From contig CM070874.1 in assembly GCA_036365515.1 (NCBI GenBank), positions 62,267,583 through 62,331,582 of the forward strand: 64,000 nt of DNA, read 5' to 3'. The notes under the pieces were generated by a model, which was given only the letters and a program-made list of their open reading frames with translations, ran no database searches and was not told where the DNA came from. Made by a program: the position numbers and the translations under genes. The stretch comes from Torymus aiolomorphi. Taxonomy: Eukaryota > Arthropoda > Insecta > Hymenoptera > Torymidae. Positions 1 through 12,999 of the stretch are shown piece by piece; within the stretch, counting starts at the first letter, position 1; every line of letters starts with the position of its first letter.

Positions 1-839
1 TTGACATTTCAGAAAAAATTGCGCCACATAATTTTATCCGCAAGCGTTTTTACATAGGAAAGTGGAGATTTTAATAGTATTATGGACTAATTCAGTTAAA
101 GAAAAACAAAAATGAATTAGATAAGAAAATATAATTACAACTTGGTTTTGGAAGAAACTTTTTCTCACCAGTTTGGTCACGAATTTTTTCGGAGCTATTT
201 TAGCGAAAAAAATTCTTTTATTCATTAGGATATTTTGAGATTCAGTATAAAATAATGTATAATTAGATAACGTGGAGGAGTTGTATTTGATCTTTCGATT
301 GTTTTTAGGATTTGGTGTAATTCATTGCACGAAGATTTTTACGCAAATGATACTATACTATTTCCTGCATGCAAATACAATACTATAAATTTTAAATACA
401 TGATTCAAGTGATCCATCAGCTGTCGATGTTTTTTTCCAAGCCAATAAACAACAACTTAATTGTAATAACAACTATAACAACAACTTAATTGTATGACCC
501 AGGAAAGTAGTATAAAGCTATATACTAGCTTCTCCTTCATGGAACTTTATAAAGTATGCGATATTCAGAAAAAATAATATGGAACTTTATGAAGCTATAT
601 CAGGGATAAGCTGTTTTCTCGAAGCATAGATTTAAGTTTTCTATTGGCTCGGAAAATATCGAGAACTAAATCACTCAAATCATTTAATTTAAAACTATCA
701 TACCTACTGTCATTAGTATCATTTCTTTCTCTCACTATAAATTTTTGACATCCAATCGAAATACAACTTCCACGAATAAGTATAGAGTTCGCAAATAGCA
801 CAGGCCGACACAAATAAAAGACAGAGTGAAGATAATTTA
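1..839. other. AT-rich intergenic DNA
   Basis: No open frame of convincing composition and no element ends were found. Short direct repeats such as the AACAACTTAATTGTA motif near 450-495 and the ATGGAACTTTAT motif near 540-600 are visible. I see no gene. Confidence 0.5.
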
Positions 840-841
840 AA

Positions 842-942
842 GGACCCCGCACACAATGTACGGAAAAAAATCATTGGGTCAAATTTTAGGGGGTTTTGCC
901 CATGAGAAGTTTTGTTCAGGACCTCAAGATCTATCTTTAAAA
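842..942. repeat. Truncated MITE arm (GGACCCCGCACACAATGTA family)
   Basis: The first ~100 bases match, in reverse orientation, one half of the complete inverted-repeat element at 58,961-59,117. That includes the terminus GGACCCCGCACACAATGTA and the inner stretch around TTTTGCCCATGAGAA and GGACCTCAAGATCTATC. The other arm is missing here, so this is a truncated copy. Confidence 0.75.
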
Positions 943-1000
943 AAAAGAAAATGTAGGTAATTAAATACCTTTCACTAAATATTTGCTATATTAATTAATA

Positions 1001-1170
1001 TTGACTATAACACATAAAAAATCCAAAACACTAAAAAATTCCAAATCGTTTTTAGGTTATAAAACAAAAGAAAATCGATCAAACCTCAAATCAGTCAGGA
1101 TACCATTTTTTTGCGAGACTAAAAGAATAGTTTTATGCGACGAAAATCGGTTGATTTGTTTTCGAGGTAT

Positions 1171-1253
<83 letters not shown>

Positions 1254-1420
1254 ACACACACACGCACGCACGCACGTATGTACGCAGCACACAGACACGA
1301 AAAAAAATTTTCTCAAAATCGACAAAAATCGACATATATCGCCTTAAAACATCTTTTTGAACATTTTTTGTCTCGAAAATTTTTGTCACCGTTACAAAGC
1401 TTCCTCTATAGGGAAACAAA
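1001..1420 (-). repeat. Copy A of the GCTTCC-head repeat family
   Basis: Read on the minus strand, this begins with a GCTTCC-containing head at about 1393-1420, continues through the AAAATTTT-rich stretch, then a TG microsatellite, then the CGATTTTCG/ATAAAACTATTC segment. It resembles the heads at 38,661, 44,848, 48,612, 59,905 and 62,633. The copy is short, degraded, and lacks the ~300-bp tail modules. Reading frames through it are made of HT/CV dipeptides from the microsatellite and are not genes. Confidence 0.55.
1174..1276. repeat. (CA)n microsatellite
   Basis: About 45 CA units with a single CAGACA interruption, grading into CGCA repeats at the 3' end. It lies inside repeat copy A. Confidence 0.95.
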
Positions 1421-1619
1421 TGTTGTATGCATCATAAACGAAGTGAAAACAATTCTTTTTATTAATTTTTTTCAATAAAATAATGCAGTTGGTGCTCTTC
1501 AAGACCAACTTTGGATCATCCCTGCAGTAAAAATTTTTTTCTCAGAGAGGCTAATTTAAAGCCTTATAGATCACTAATTTTTCACCCCACTCGAACACCC
1601 ATTCCCTCTAAACAAAAAT

Positions 1620-2330
1620 GAGCACACCTTCGTCACCCATTCACCTCGCGCCTCTCGAGCTTCTTAATTCCCTTTCTCGCCTCCCGCCGTTTTTCCGGGT
1701 GTGCACCTTGCGCGTCCGCGCCCGCGCGAGGGAAACTCGCATCGTTCATCACGCATGATTTAACGGGCGGACGACGCGAACTTTCGCTGCAAAAAGCAAA
1801 GCGCGCGCGCGAGAGAGAGGCCGAAGTCTTCGCGGAAACGAAACTACCAAGTCGTCGCCTTGTGTATATATATCGTATACACGTGTGTGCCTGCGTAACA
1901 CGTGGTGGCCTCGGCAATACAACTCGTTGAAAGTTGGCCCCGCGGCGGCGGCAGCACGTGGCTTGTGTTACCTCCGCTCGTGAGCGCGCGTGCGCTCGCG
2001 CAAACAGCGAGAAAACTACTTGGGCGCTTAAGAGATAATTTGTCAGCGGCGCGGCATTTCGAGAAACACGCCAAGTTTCGCGAGCGTGAGGTCATTAAAG
2101 GCCGCAGGTGAGACAAGGGAGAAGCCGAGCGTTTTGCGCCTCTGCGTCGTTCTCTCTCTCTTGCTTGTGCGCGTGCGTGCGGCAGTTAATGCTCCTCCAA
2201 AGCGTCGTTAACGGAAGTGTGCAAGTAGCGCAGCAGCAGCGAGCGTCTTTGTTGTTACGGCTTTTTCGGGGCGCGCGTTTATTGCGCTAGAAGGTGATTG
2301 ATTTCCGCAGACATTTTGTTGGGGAAAAGA
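1620..2330. other. GC-rich, CpG-rich island
   Basis: Base composition changes sharply from AT-rich flanks to CG-dense sequence with many CGCG, GCGCGC and CTCTCTC runs. Short frames exist on both strands but none shows conserved domains or plausible splice structure. The island could be a promoter, enhancer or 5' UTR of an unseen gene. That is inference only. Confidence 0.35.
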
Positions 2331-2875
2331 AAAGCTGATGGTTCGTATAAAAATAGAATGAGCTTGAATTTTTGCACGGTGAGCTGGTCGGAGCTGGTAA
2401 TTGCTGAAAGTTTTATTTTCTTGCGAACGGAGAGCTTAAGAAGCGAATGGGTTTCTTTCTTTGGAAATTAATTGTTTTTACGTTTCTCGGTTGTATGGGG
2501 CATGATCGTTTATGAGTATAATTGAATGAGTATGAGTGTTATAAAAGTTTAAAAACCAAAAATACGGTTAGACTATTGTGATGTTATAGTATTGATATTG
2601 CACACAATAATTGTTCATTAATTAGAAATATAATTTGATAGAAGAGGAAAAGAATGTAAACATTTTCAGGTATCGTTATACAAAAATTGATGGAACTTAA
2701 CTTTTAAATTTTATTTTCAAAAACTATACTTTTAAATACATTTGGAAAAACTCATTAATTTTGGATCTATAGTCGTAAAATGAATGTAAAAACTGATACC
2801 TTATCCAATCAAAATGTTCGTTAAATCAATATATCTACCAAACATACATTCAATGATCGGTCCTTCCATTACCCA
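2331..2875. other. AT-rich spacer
   Basis: No gene, no element ends and no notable repeat seen. Confidence 0.5.
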
Positions 2876-2879
2876 GATA

Positions 2880-3454
2880 AAACACAACGCAAGAACGCGA
2901 TTTACCGCAACGCCATACCAAATAAGAAGCTGCGCGACGATATCTCTCGCCGCGGTCACTCTTCTTTCCCTCTCCGTTAACGCTCGACTGCGCTCCGCGG
3001 CGCCGGCGCGCCATCGTAAGAAAGCAAATGTTTGCACTCGCGCTAAGCGATACGTTGCCGTCGCACGCCTCGTCCCACGGATTTAAATATTTTAATGAAG
3101 AAAGTCGCTCCGCACGCGAAACTTATATATGTATATCGGAAGTTCGGGGCCATCGCGAGCCACCCTTTTTATACGCTTTCGAGGTGTCGCGCGGTTTATC
3201 GCTCGCGCGCCATACCCGCGCGCTCTGTGGCTTCTTCGCCGCAGTCCTCAGACTTTCATGAATATTCTTCGGCTCACATTAATGTACTTTATGAATATTC
3301 AAGGCCGAGACGAGCGCGCGCGGGATATCGCCGGGAAATTAAGATTTCCAGAGCTCGCGAAGCTAGCGCCTTAAACCTTCTGTCTTCCGCTGGATTTCTA
3401 ATCCGTGAAGACTCGAAGACGCTAGCGATTCGTAATTTCTCCCCGCCGCTATAC

Positions 3455-3492
<38 letters not shown>

Positions 3493-3660
3493 AGAGTTTT
3501 GCACGCGCGCGCGCGTTCCGATGTCATTTGAATTTCTCGCGCTTCCCGCCTTTTAACCTTCATTTGAATTTGAGATTAAATTTAAAATCGAAATAAATCT
3601 CCGAATCGAGCTGGCGAGGTTGGGAGCGAGATCTCGGGGGTTAGCCCGGGGCGCGGAGTT
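2880..3660. other. GC-rich island with (TA)n tract
   Basis: CpG-dense sequence with repeated GCGCGC and CGCGC runs, and the palindromic GAATATTC motif near 3260-3300. A TA microsatellite lies at about 3450-3488. The frames of 60-150 codons across it are low-complexity or Arg/Ala-rich products of GC content. Regulatory function is possible but not shown. Confidence 0.35.
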
Positions 3661-4430
3661 TGTCGAGCTCGGCTTCGATATGAATTACGCATGATAAATA
3701 ATGTAAACCGCTTCTTTTACGAGTTCGAATTGGATTTCTTATATTGAGACTTGGGAGTGCTGAAGTTCTCGTGCTGTGCTGCCTGGTTTCATTCGTTTTA
3801 AATATAGAATAGGTATATGAATGCTTTATTTGACGAGAATGAAGAATTGTTTTTTTTAATCGAAAATTTACGAAGGCTTCCTAGATTAAATTGCTCTTTG
3901 TTCATATATAAATAAGCTTATTTTTTTTTATTATTCTATTTTTCCCAATATTCGAAAATATTTGAATTTTCGAATTCACAAGATTTTTGAAATATATATA
4001 ATAAAAATTTTCTATAAATTCTGAAAACTTTCAGGTACTATACAACAAAAGTAAATTACCTATTTCGGAAACAATATTGAAATTCAATTGATTAAAAAAA
4101 AAGCTATTTCAGTTTTCAATGACCTGAAAGTATAGTCTTTCATCGAAATAACTTCACAGTGCAATATTATTTGATATCAAATAGTGTATTCGCAGATATT
4201 CATGTTGTAATAAAGTTTTCAGTTGTAACATAAAAACTGTAATATCTTTAAATGCGTGAAAAAAAAATCTCATACATTGGATCATTTTTCCAACCTTCAA
4301 TGTTCCTCTTATTTACTATTGTAACACGAGTTGAGTCAACAATCAATTCCGATGGACACTCTCAATCAGTCAAATTGTCTTTTCCTTTTTTTGTTGTACT
4401 GACCCTCGTTGGCCACTCATCCCTCGGCTC
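3661..4430. other. AT-rich spacer
   Basis: Nothing recognisable; no element termini or coding signal. Confidence 0.5.
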
Positions 4431-4745
4431 CTCGCCCCCGCGTTGTGCGCGAATCATGTAACAGATCAACGGCTCTGACCCGTCGAAATGTCAAAGGCAG
4501 ACACGCTCGTATCTCAAACCCAACGCTCGCGTGGTTCGACCGCACGAGGTAACGAGTGCACTTTGAAGCGATTTAACAGCGAGATTAGTTGAGCTTTGCG
4601 CCGCCCTTCTGCAAAATTGTCCGCGAAAAAACTGACTAACGAAGCAACTGTCAGCGACAAAAAAATTAATTTGGGTTTGTCGTAAAAACGCGCGAGAGCC
4701 GCGGAGCATTGTGCGAAAAGGCGTCGCATAATAATTCCTGACAGG
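4430..4745. other. Small GC-rich island
   Basis: A short CpG-rich stretch. The two overlapping minus-strand frames inside it are 71-72 codons and show no family features. Confidence 0.3.
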
Positions 4746-5870
4746 ATATAAACGTTGAGCTTTTTACTGCTTTTTGGTAAAAGCGGCTTGTAAGTCCATT
4801 AAGGGCGAAATTCCATTTTGAAATTTTGTTTTGAAAAATGAAATTTAATTAAACTAAAAAGCACGGCTGGGCTATACATCTGAATTTTTACTTTGATATC
4901 TTTTTAATTTGGCTTTCATTCAATCTTTGATAAAGGATGTAAATTTCGTTCCAAAAATATCGGGGGTTGAAATATTGTAGCGATATGAAATTTAATTTGG
5001 AATGTACATGAAGCGACTACCAGAAATTTTCCAAGCTGCTTCCTTTTAGAAAAATACATATTGCATATGTATATGCGCAAGGCAAAATACAAGCTAATTT
5101 TCGAGTTATTGAAAATTCACACCGCATGCAAAATTTTATGCTGTCATTTCATTTTTCGAATTTCAAAAGGGATTCTAATTAAAAATTATCAGTTTCATAT
5201 GTTATACGGAATATTATGCGCCTTATGCAAATAATCGAAATGGAAACGAGAGCACCGAATTTACGTACATTTTCATGTGCGATTACTTTTGCAGATATAG
5301 CTTGCTATAAAAAAGGTTTTCAACGGCCCGTATAATTTGAGCTTGAATAATTACAATGCGAACGTAAAATTTAACCTGCTGAATTATTATTTACATACAT
5401 TTAATATCAAAAATTAACATTACAGAAAATTTTCATTCGACTGTTCTAACTAATATCATAAAACACATATTAAATTATACGTGTCACCGTACATATGTCT
5501 TACACAACATTTGACAATTACACAACTGATCCGAGCATTCATTTTCGAGCATATTAAATTGATTGCATTGAATAATTAAAGCTCAAAATATCCATGGTAC
5601 GAATTTAAATGTTCATCGCGTAATTACAAGAGAAATTTCAAATTATAATCTCATTTTGCTCAATTAATTTCTACCATTATGGCTACGACAAACCCGTACC
5701 CACCTAAAGCCCTTTCTTTTATCACACTTTCAGTTGTTAAATCATGTTCCTTTTATCTACTATCGAAAATAAATTCCGACCATTTCTAATTTGAATACAT
5801 CGCCCACTTAGCATTACAACCCACCTGCCTTATCTCTCGCTGGCAATTAAAAAAAACAACCCCACTCAGA
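4746..5870. other. AT-rich spacer
   Basis: No gene or element recognised. There are many ATG-poor short frames and scattered AATTTT runs only. Confidence 0.5.
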
Positions 5871-6630
5871 TTTACCGAAGCAACGAACGACACTCTCGCA
5901 CGCTACCTCATAACCCTCCTCCGCCTTCCCCTTCCCGATGCACGAAAAAAATATTTTCATTACGTCCAAAGCGCAAACCGTATACCGACTTACATACAGG
6001 CGTCGGTGCGCGAGACAACTCGCCGTCATAAACATGTACTTTATACGCGCCGCCGCGATCTCCCCGCCGCGATACTGTCACTCCTCCACGTCCGAGCCCA
6101 CAAATTTCGCGCCCGCACGGTGGAGAACGCGAGAGAAAACCTAGATAGACACACGCGCGCGCGCACATTGAAACGCAATCGCGTACATATACAACCCCAT
6201 AAAGAGGCGTTTGAAACGAATAACGCGCGAGAAAGTTACGAATGCGCTCACATCCGAAATATCACGTGCTCGCGCCAGTCAAGCGCGCTGTAATTGCGAC
6301 TGGCAGATTATGGTTTATCGTCATTTACATGCACTACTCGCGGCCCGTATGTATACGAACGCTGTGAAACTGCCGGCGCAGCGTCTCCTCGGATTGACAG
6401 CTTATCTTGCTCAGCGCTCGCGCGCGCTTATATATCACATTATCTTGGCCGCAGCCGCTCGGTTTGTTAACTGCCAGTTGCTGCGGATCTTGTCAACTAT
6501 ACGAGTTGCGCGCGAATATACCTGTGGACTTGCGCGGAGTGTCCGTATTATCTGTACGATGGCGGGAGAGAAGCATATGAGGGACGGATTATGCACACGG
6601 GCCTCGACCTTGCCCACCAAGGACGACCGG

Positions 6631-6664
<34 letters not shown>

Positions 6665-6895
6665 TTGGGCGTGTGCTGCATCCGCGCTGCAGCAGCAGAG
6701 CGCGCGATGACGGCAATTATTGTAAGTGACGTCGCTCGCCCGCTCGCTCGCTCGAGATTGACCTGCTTTGCTCTTGTTATTCAATTTTCGCAGTTCAACC
6801 GCCTCGCTGCCGCCGCTGACGCCGCCTCAATGCTTCGCGGACTGACGTTAATCCGCCTCGGAGCTCCGCGTATAAACGTGCACGTAACGTGATGT
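5870..6895. other. Large GC-rich island with (GA)n
   Basis: About 1 kb of CpG-rich sequence containing a (GA)n tract at 6632-6661. A plus-strand frame of 172 codons (6211-6729) runs through the island and into the GA tract, where it encodes only RE repeats. Its composition follows the DNA and I do not regard it as a gene. It could be a cis-regulatory module. Confidence 0.4.
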
Positions 6896-8610
6896 ACTTG
6901 AAAGTGAATTGGATTCACAAGGGGCTACTGTATTATCTTGTGTTTAATTACGTGCGGGCTTGGGTCGGGAATTTTTTTATTTGTATTTTTTTGGCGAGTT
7001 TTGTAAGCGTTGTGGGAATATTGAATTTAAATTTTACCTTTTTTTTGTTTCATCAAAACAAATAAATGGATACTGCAGGTGTTTGCCATAACTATTGCAA
7101 CTATTCCTTTTATGTTTTCAAATATTCCTCTTGTATGGATTTGCGCAAAATACGCGTTTTGGGATTAAATACATTTGAAAGGGGTTTCATCGAACGATTA
7201 AAGCGGAATTAACTGTGTGAACTGTAGAAAGCGACTGCTTGTCGTTCATAAGCTCTCTATTCAAAGTTACCCTCAAAATATTTTTGGGAATTGCGGCATG
7301 TGGTTTACTATAAAATCGAAAACGTATGGTTTAGACCTATTCAATCTCGTGTGAAATATTTTTAATTAAACACAAGATATATTTGAAGAGCCCAAACAAA
7401 CATTGAAAATTGATTAAGAAGTCGGAAATGAGAAAATTAAGATTCTGAATGATACTCAGGTGATCCGTTGCAATTGTATTCAAACAACATGCGAATCATG
7501 CAGTAAGTAGGAAACTATTAGTCTTTCAGACGATTAATTTAGATTGTAATGTATGAGATGTTTCATAGTACTGAATCATGACACTAATAGAAGATAATTT
7601 GTTCTATTGTTAATAGACCTATCTTTCATTTGTGTACACGTACATGAGCAGTAACAGGCATCTGCTATAGATAGAAAATGAAATTTATTGTAAGATCACA
7701 TTTACAATATCAAAACTTCTTATGAAAGCTCTTTATTAATGATGTTTACATGGATGACGTAATATTATTTTCACACTAGCTATATATGTACTTATTCGAG
7801 TTCGCGTAACAAATATTATACTTAAAGGATTATATTACCTCGATAATAGAATTTAAAATAAAAATGGTTTGATATTTGGATGACAGCTGTATTAAAGTGC
7901 ACTAAAGCTCTGGTTCAAATTTTGTGAAGATTCAGAGCTTCAGAAGCAAGAAATCAGTGATTGAAAATAGCATAGGATCTTATGAATAAATGCACCTTTT
8001 GTAGTATATAAAAACATTAAAAAATGAAAAAATTCTGAGAAAATTCTAAGATATGCAAAAATTTATCTCAGAATCATATCTGCTGTCAAAATTATCTTTC
8101 AGAGCCTCTTTTTCGAATAACACACGTACTCTTGAACTATTAATTAGGTTAAAATTACACGAGGCATATAATATGGTACCACATTGCCAAACTTACGACT
8201 GTTACTGTCAATGACATGTCGAAGCGTTCTCTTAACTGACTAACTACGTACCGAGAGTACTCCCTTAAGTAGATTTCGTATACTGTTTAAAAACACAGTT
8301 ATAGCAAATGTTCTTTGAGAAATAAACACGTGCACTAACTAGTACGCAAAATACCAGCAGAGAGCAAACGGCTTACTATCTTCTTAAGTGAAAATGCTCT
8401 AAGGTATATTCAGTTCTACGAACAATTATCTTTAAGGGCAAGCACTTCGTTTGGTTCAAGCTTTGAATAAATAAAGAGATAATTTGTTTTAAAAATAAGG
8501 AATATTAAACTAAAGATTTACTTAAAGCTATATCTTTAAGGAACTAAGAGTACTATCTTCCCCTTAATCTCCGGCTGAATGACTAAAAGTATCACTTTGT
8601 TCTCCCATGC
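6896..8610. other. AT-rich spacer, 1.7 kb
   Basis: I see no coding region, RNA gene or transposon end here. Confidence 0.5.
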
Positions 8611-8619
8611 CTGACAAGA

Positions 8620-9240
8620 AACTCCGTCGGCGACATTAGATTAAAGTTGCCACACCAAGCCACTTTCCAATATCAGAGTCACTTCAGAACTGCAAAACAT
8701 TGTTACCGAGCGATTAAACTGCGGCCATTGTTTTTGAAAATTCCCCGACGAGCGACAGACAGCTACACGGGCGAAACTGGGATGACGGCGTCGTCTCTGC
8801 GCGTATATAATGAACTTTACGAGAAAAAAAAGAGAGAGAGAGAGAGAAGAGGAACGGCGGGAACGGGGGGTGCACAAAGTTCCCCCTCTCCCCATCCTCG
8901 CTACTGGAAGTTACGTCCTTAAAACCAATTAAGCCAATATAAACTCGAAGACTTTGCGCTCGCGCGCAGTCTGTCTCTCTTTCTCGCGGGGGTGAAGGTA
9001 ACGAGAAGGCGAGTTGCGAGCGAAACTTTACAAAAGCTCGTCCAAAATAATGAAGTAAAATAGCCGCGGCGGCGGCGGCGGCGGTAGCTCCCTTATACGA
9101 ACGGACTAACAACTTTTCCCTTGTTCTCCGGCTGTGTTTTCGACTAATTTTTCTCCTCGACTTCGAGGCTTTTCGCAATGCATCTCGCTCTCCACGCAGC
9201 TTTTTGCGCACGCGCGAGCTGCTCTCTTTTTATTTTATAA
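8620..9240. other. GC-rich island with GA and GGC repeats
   Basis: Contains a GA tract at about 8828-8850 and a GGC trinucleotide run at about 9063-9085, within CpG-rich sequence. The 165-codon minus-strand frame (8714-9211) is dominated by these simple repeats and lacks any recognisable domain. Confidence 0.4.
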
Positions 9241-9967
9241 CTAATTTCATCGTTGAAGTTGGATGTCTAGACCGTGAGGGGGAGGGAATTGTGTTCTATT
9301 GTTGGAAATAGCCGCTGGACGTATAGCGGTGAATTTAACGCTCGAGATTGCTACAGGAGTTGTGTTTTCGTCTGCTTCACAATGTAGCAATTTAATTAAG
9401 CTTATTTAATTATTGCGGACAAACGCTATTTCTGCACAGTCTTTCGCTTGGACCATTGTGTCTCCTTAGAATTCTATTCGCACGCGATAGCGTTTCGACG
9501 TTCAATCGACGATATGAATACGAACTCGTACATCTTCACTACGGAGATGTTATTTTTACATCAATCAATAAAATTATAATTTATTTTTATGCTATTGATA
9601 GCATTCAATTACAACGATTGAAAAGTGGTTTCTTCGTTCAAATATCACATTATATTAAGTGTTCAATTATGTATATTTAAATACGTGTAATGTTTTAATG
9701 GTGATCAATTTTCTACCATTTTACCTGGATTTGAGAGGAACATTTTAATGAAAAGTTTAAAAAATATTACACTTTTAAGTATAAAGAGACACTTCATTCT
9801 ACTACTCCGCTTGATTTCAAGAACTGAAGCTGCAAAGAGTGACTTTGAAAGCCCCTACATACTCATTTTGAATGAAAATAGCAAAGCTTTACGTGCACTT
9901 ACACTTGAAAGTATTAAGCTCATTTTGACTATATCAGCGTCGTAATGGGCTAAAAGCATGGAAAGTT
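9241..9967. other. Spacer without recognisable gene
   Basis: Two short plus-strand frames (9456-9680 and 9748-9945) are AT-biased and show no family features. Nothing else is visible. Confidence 0.45.
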
Positions 9968-9968
9968 A

Positions 9969-10205
9969 TACACTGAAAGAAGGATTTATTTATATTTAAT
10001 ATATATGTTAACTGTTAATATTAAAATAGCTGATTTTGTCGAAATAAGGAAATATTTGACGGAAATATCCAAAGTCTTACTATAAAGATGCGCATATTAA
10101 TAGTTAATATGGGATATTAACAGTTAATATGCGATATTAATAGTAAATAGCGACATTGATAGTTAATATGCCATTGATAGATAATATATATACTATTTCT
10201 CTGTA
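9969..10205. repeat. MITE-like repeat with internal TTAATA motifs
   Basis: The left end reads TACACTGAAAGAAGG and the right end, in reverse complement, reads GTACAGAGAAATAG: an imperfect terminal inverted repeat of the CACTGA type. Inside, near-repeats of ATATTAATAGTTAATATG recur several times between 10,085 and 10,190. The termini resemble those of the cleaner element at 10,577-10,714. Confidence 0.5.
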
Positions 10206-10576
10206 CATTTTATTTAAAAGATAATTATTGTTTAAAATATATAAGGATATTAATCGTTGACACTTCTTTGTCCTTTACAAAGCACACAAATATGGGAAAA
10301 TATATATTTTTACATATTACATGGTCTATGATTGTTTTTGCAAATCGAGTATAGAATTGAGAATAGTATTTGGACGTGTTGAGAGTGTTTATAAATGTTA
10401 ACTGTAGAGAACAAGTAAAGCTAATGCTTTAATAAATATGGATGTAACCGTATTATTTTTTATTTATTTTAAATTTTAATAATGAATAATGATAATATCA
10501 GTTATTACGTTACTTCAAGAGTAAAGATTTTACTACATTTAAGAATAAATAAGTTTAATTACGTACTTGATCTATA

Positions 10577-10714
10577 CACTGAGAGAAATTTTTTCTCAAA
10601 ATGTTTATATTTAACATGGCATTGTAACTATTAAAATATATATGTTAATAGTTACAGTACCATGTTAATAGTTAAAATTACCATGTTAAATATAAACATA
10701 TTCTTCTCTCAGTG
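10577..10714. mobile_element. 138-bp MITE, TIR CACTGAGAGAA, TA target duplication
   Basis: The left terminus CACTGAGAGAA is mirrored by TTCTCTCAGTG at the right end, and the element is flanked by TA on both sides (10,575-10,576 and 10,715-10,716). The interior contains inverted ATGTTAATAGTTA motifs. The TIR is one base different from that of the tRNA-bearing elements at 57.8 and 60.2 kb, so they probably use a related Tc1/mariner-type transposase. Confidence 0.85.
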
Positions 10715-11039
10715 TAGAATGCACCTAGTGCGGTATTTTCTTAATCAAGCGTAAATGAAGAAGCTTAAGATCGTTATTGTAACTGATCGTTTTTCATAAT
10801 AATGCACATACATTCTTTTAAGAAGGTATTTCGAGACTTACAGCAGCAGATATTTTATAATTAAATTAGATCCTTATCATAACTGATTAATATAAAAAAA
10901 TTGCCGCGACAATTAATCAGCATCTCTTTAAGCACTTCTAATACTCATCAAAAACTCATCCCAAAGTCGATAAAAATTAAATTATTCCCCGAAAACCATT
11001 TCAATTCGAAAGAAGAACTATAAACTGTCATAAAAACTT

Positions 11040-11620
11040 TTACAATACATCCTCTCGTACCCACAACATTCTCCCAGTCAAAACCACCGCCTCGCATCTC
11101 CTTGTCTTAGAGCCTCCGCTCCCGTGGACTGAAAAGTAGAGCAAACTCCTCCTCCTCCCCTTACCCTAGCGTTCGAAACAAAATGAATCGCCTGAATCCC
11201 GCAATTTATCCCCGAGAAGCTCTCGGGCCCATCGATAAAGTGTTTTCCCAAACGACCCAATTATACAATCGGCAATTGCGCGCGCGCCTGGAAATCGACG
11301 TCCCTCTTGGGAGGCTCCCCGCGCTGGAAGAGATCGAGCGCAGTGCAATCGCGCCGCTATAACGAATCGCCCTCGCCGAATATAAGCTTCGAGAGAGAGG
11401 GAGAGAGAGAGAGAGAGGGAGAGAGGGAGAGGGAAGAAGCTAAACTCGCGGGTGCACGCCAAGATGGCGTCAAATTGATGCCCCCATTAATTAGCCCGCC
11501 CGCTCGCGCTATCTCTGCGGGAGCTGCTCGAGAGAGCGCGAGAGGGGGAGGGAGAGGAGCTCGAGGCTATCGTTCAACCGTTGCTGCATGGGCATCTCTC
11601 GTAGTGTAACTGTCTCGGTA
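11040..11620. other. GC-rich island with GA repeat
   Basis: CpG-rich stretch with an interrupted GAGA tract at 11,389-11,436. Frames of 98-100 codons on both strands are driven by the repeat. No gene assigned. Confidence 0.35.
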
Positions 11621-12999
11621 TGTGTCTCGAATGAGCTGTTGATGTTGGTATGTATTTAGTTTTAATAAACAACATTATATGCATATCAGTTGTTTGGCAA
11701 CTCTAAAACTGTTCAAAGTTAAGAAGACCGTAAAAAATAGTTTTAAATTCAATTAAATAATTTTTCTAGTATGTTACATTATATACGTTTATTCGAAGCT
11801 CTTTTAAATATTAATAATTCCAGTAATCATTTAACTTTTAATAACTTTTGAAAGTATACTATTACGCCTGAATGTGATTCTAAAGAGTGCCCCATTTTCA
11901 GGAAAACAATACGCTCCCTCGCGACAATATTTCAAAGAAACACTCAACCCTGAACTTGAAACCATGGCTGTCGTAATCTAAGATACTCTTCCAGTTCTTC
12001 GCGCCTTCGCGACAACCCCATTTACTTTGGGCGAAATTTCAAAGGGGGGAGCGACCATTCTATCCTTTGTTCTCGTTAGGATTCGGAGTGTTAGCTCTCA
12101 CAAGTTACCCGAAGAGCGCGGCGCGCGCTGGAAAGTTTAGTTTAGAAATGAGCTTTTTTCCCTCTTAAACTTCAAGATAGCACAAACTCTTTAGTTTTTC
12201 TGAACATGTATACATAATTGTTCTAAATCATGTAACTTTGTTTTATTTGGATTAGAACATGCCGATTCAGTACAAGTATTACTTGATAGTAAATATACAA
12301 GTAAATTTCTTTGGATTTATTAATAACAAATATTATAAGCTTTCATTTTCAAGAGAAGTTTTTCGCGATTTTTAATGTAGTATACAACATAAAACTGACG
12401 ATTGTTATTTTTTCTAGAAAAAAAAAAACTATAAAATTGGGAATTTTTCTATTTTACATAGACGGTAAAATGCTCGTTTATCGGGACGTATACGAGGCCG
12501 TGGAACTCGAGCTCATCTCATGTGACTTTGGCAGTGGCGTATCTGCAGATAGGATACTTTGTTTCGTGAGTCAGATTTATTGCTCGCTGCACAATATAAA
12601 TGGAAGTAACGAGGATATTGAATATTCACTTTTTAGCTGCGGATCCATTTGTAAAGTTAGATTATCATTGAAAATTGCCGTTTATTTTATACTTATTTAG
12701 TAAACATTATTAAAATATAAAAATCCAACCGTATACAACGACAAATGTTTGGTATTCAAACCGCAAATGGGATATGCAAATATGCAAATCCCCACGAAAT
12801 AGCTATTTCACTTTTATAAAGTCTTTAAAATATTTAATGAACAAAACGTGTTGCTGCATTATTGAGCTTTTATACGAGTATAAATAAACGCTAACGGTAA
12901 TATATTAATAACTTTCAGCCTAACGGTGAATAGATCGTTTATCCCTCAACATTTGCATGCATTTTCATTTCTACAGCTCCATAAGGTTATTGTTATACT
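11621..12999. other. Spacer with one unexplained 129-codon frame
   Basis: Mostly AT-rich. A plus-strand frame at 12,311-12,700 is longer than expected for such AT-rich DNA, and its middle part (about 12,460-12,660) is less AT-rich. I recognise no domain, splice site pattern or start context, so I do not call it a gene. Confidence 0.3.

Noticed and set aside
1001..1419. Open frames of 119-120 codons on both strands over the CA repeat
   Set aside because: They encode only HT or CV dipeptide repeats from the microsatellite and lie within a dispersed repeat copy.
6211..6729. 172-codon frame as a gene
   Set aside because: It follows GC content of an island, ends in RE repeats from a GA tract, and has no domain or splice support.
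12311..12700. 129-codon frame as a gene
   Set aside because: No recognised domain, no splice or start support, and AT-biased flanking codons.
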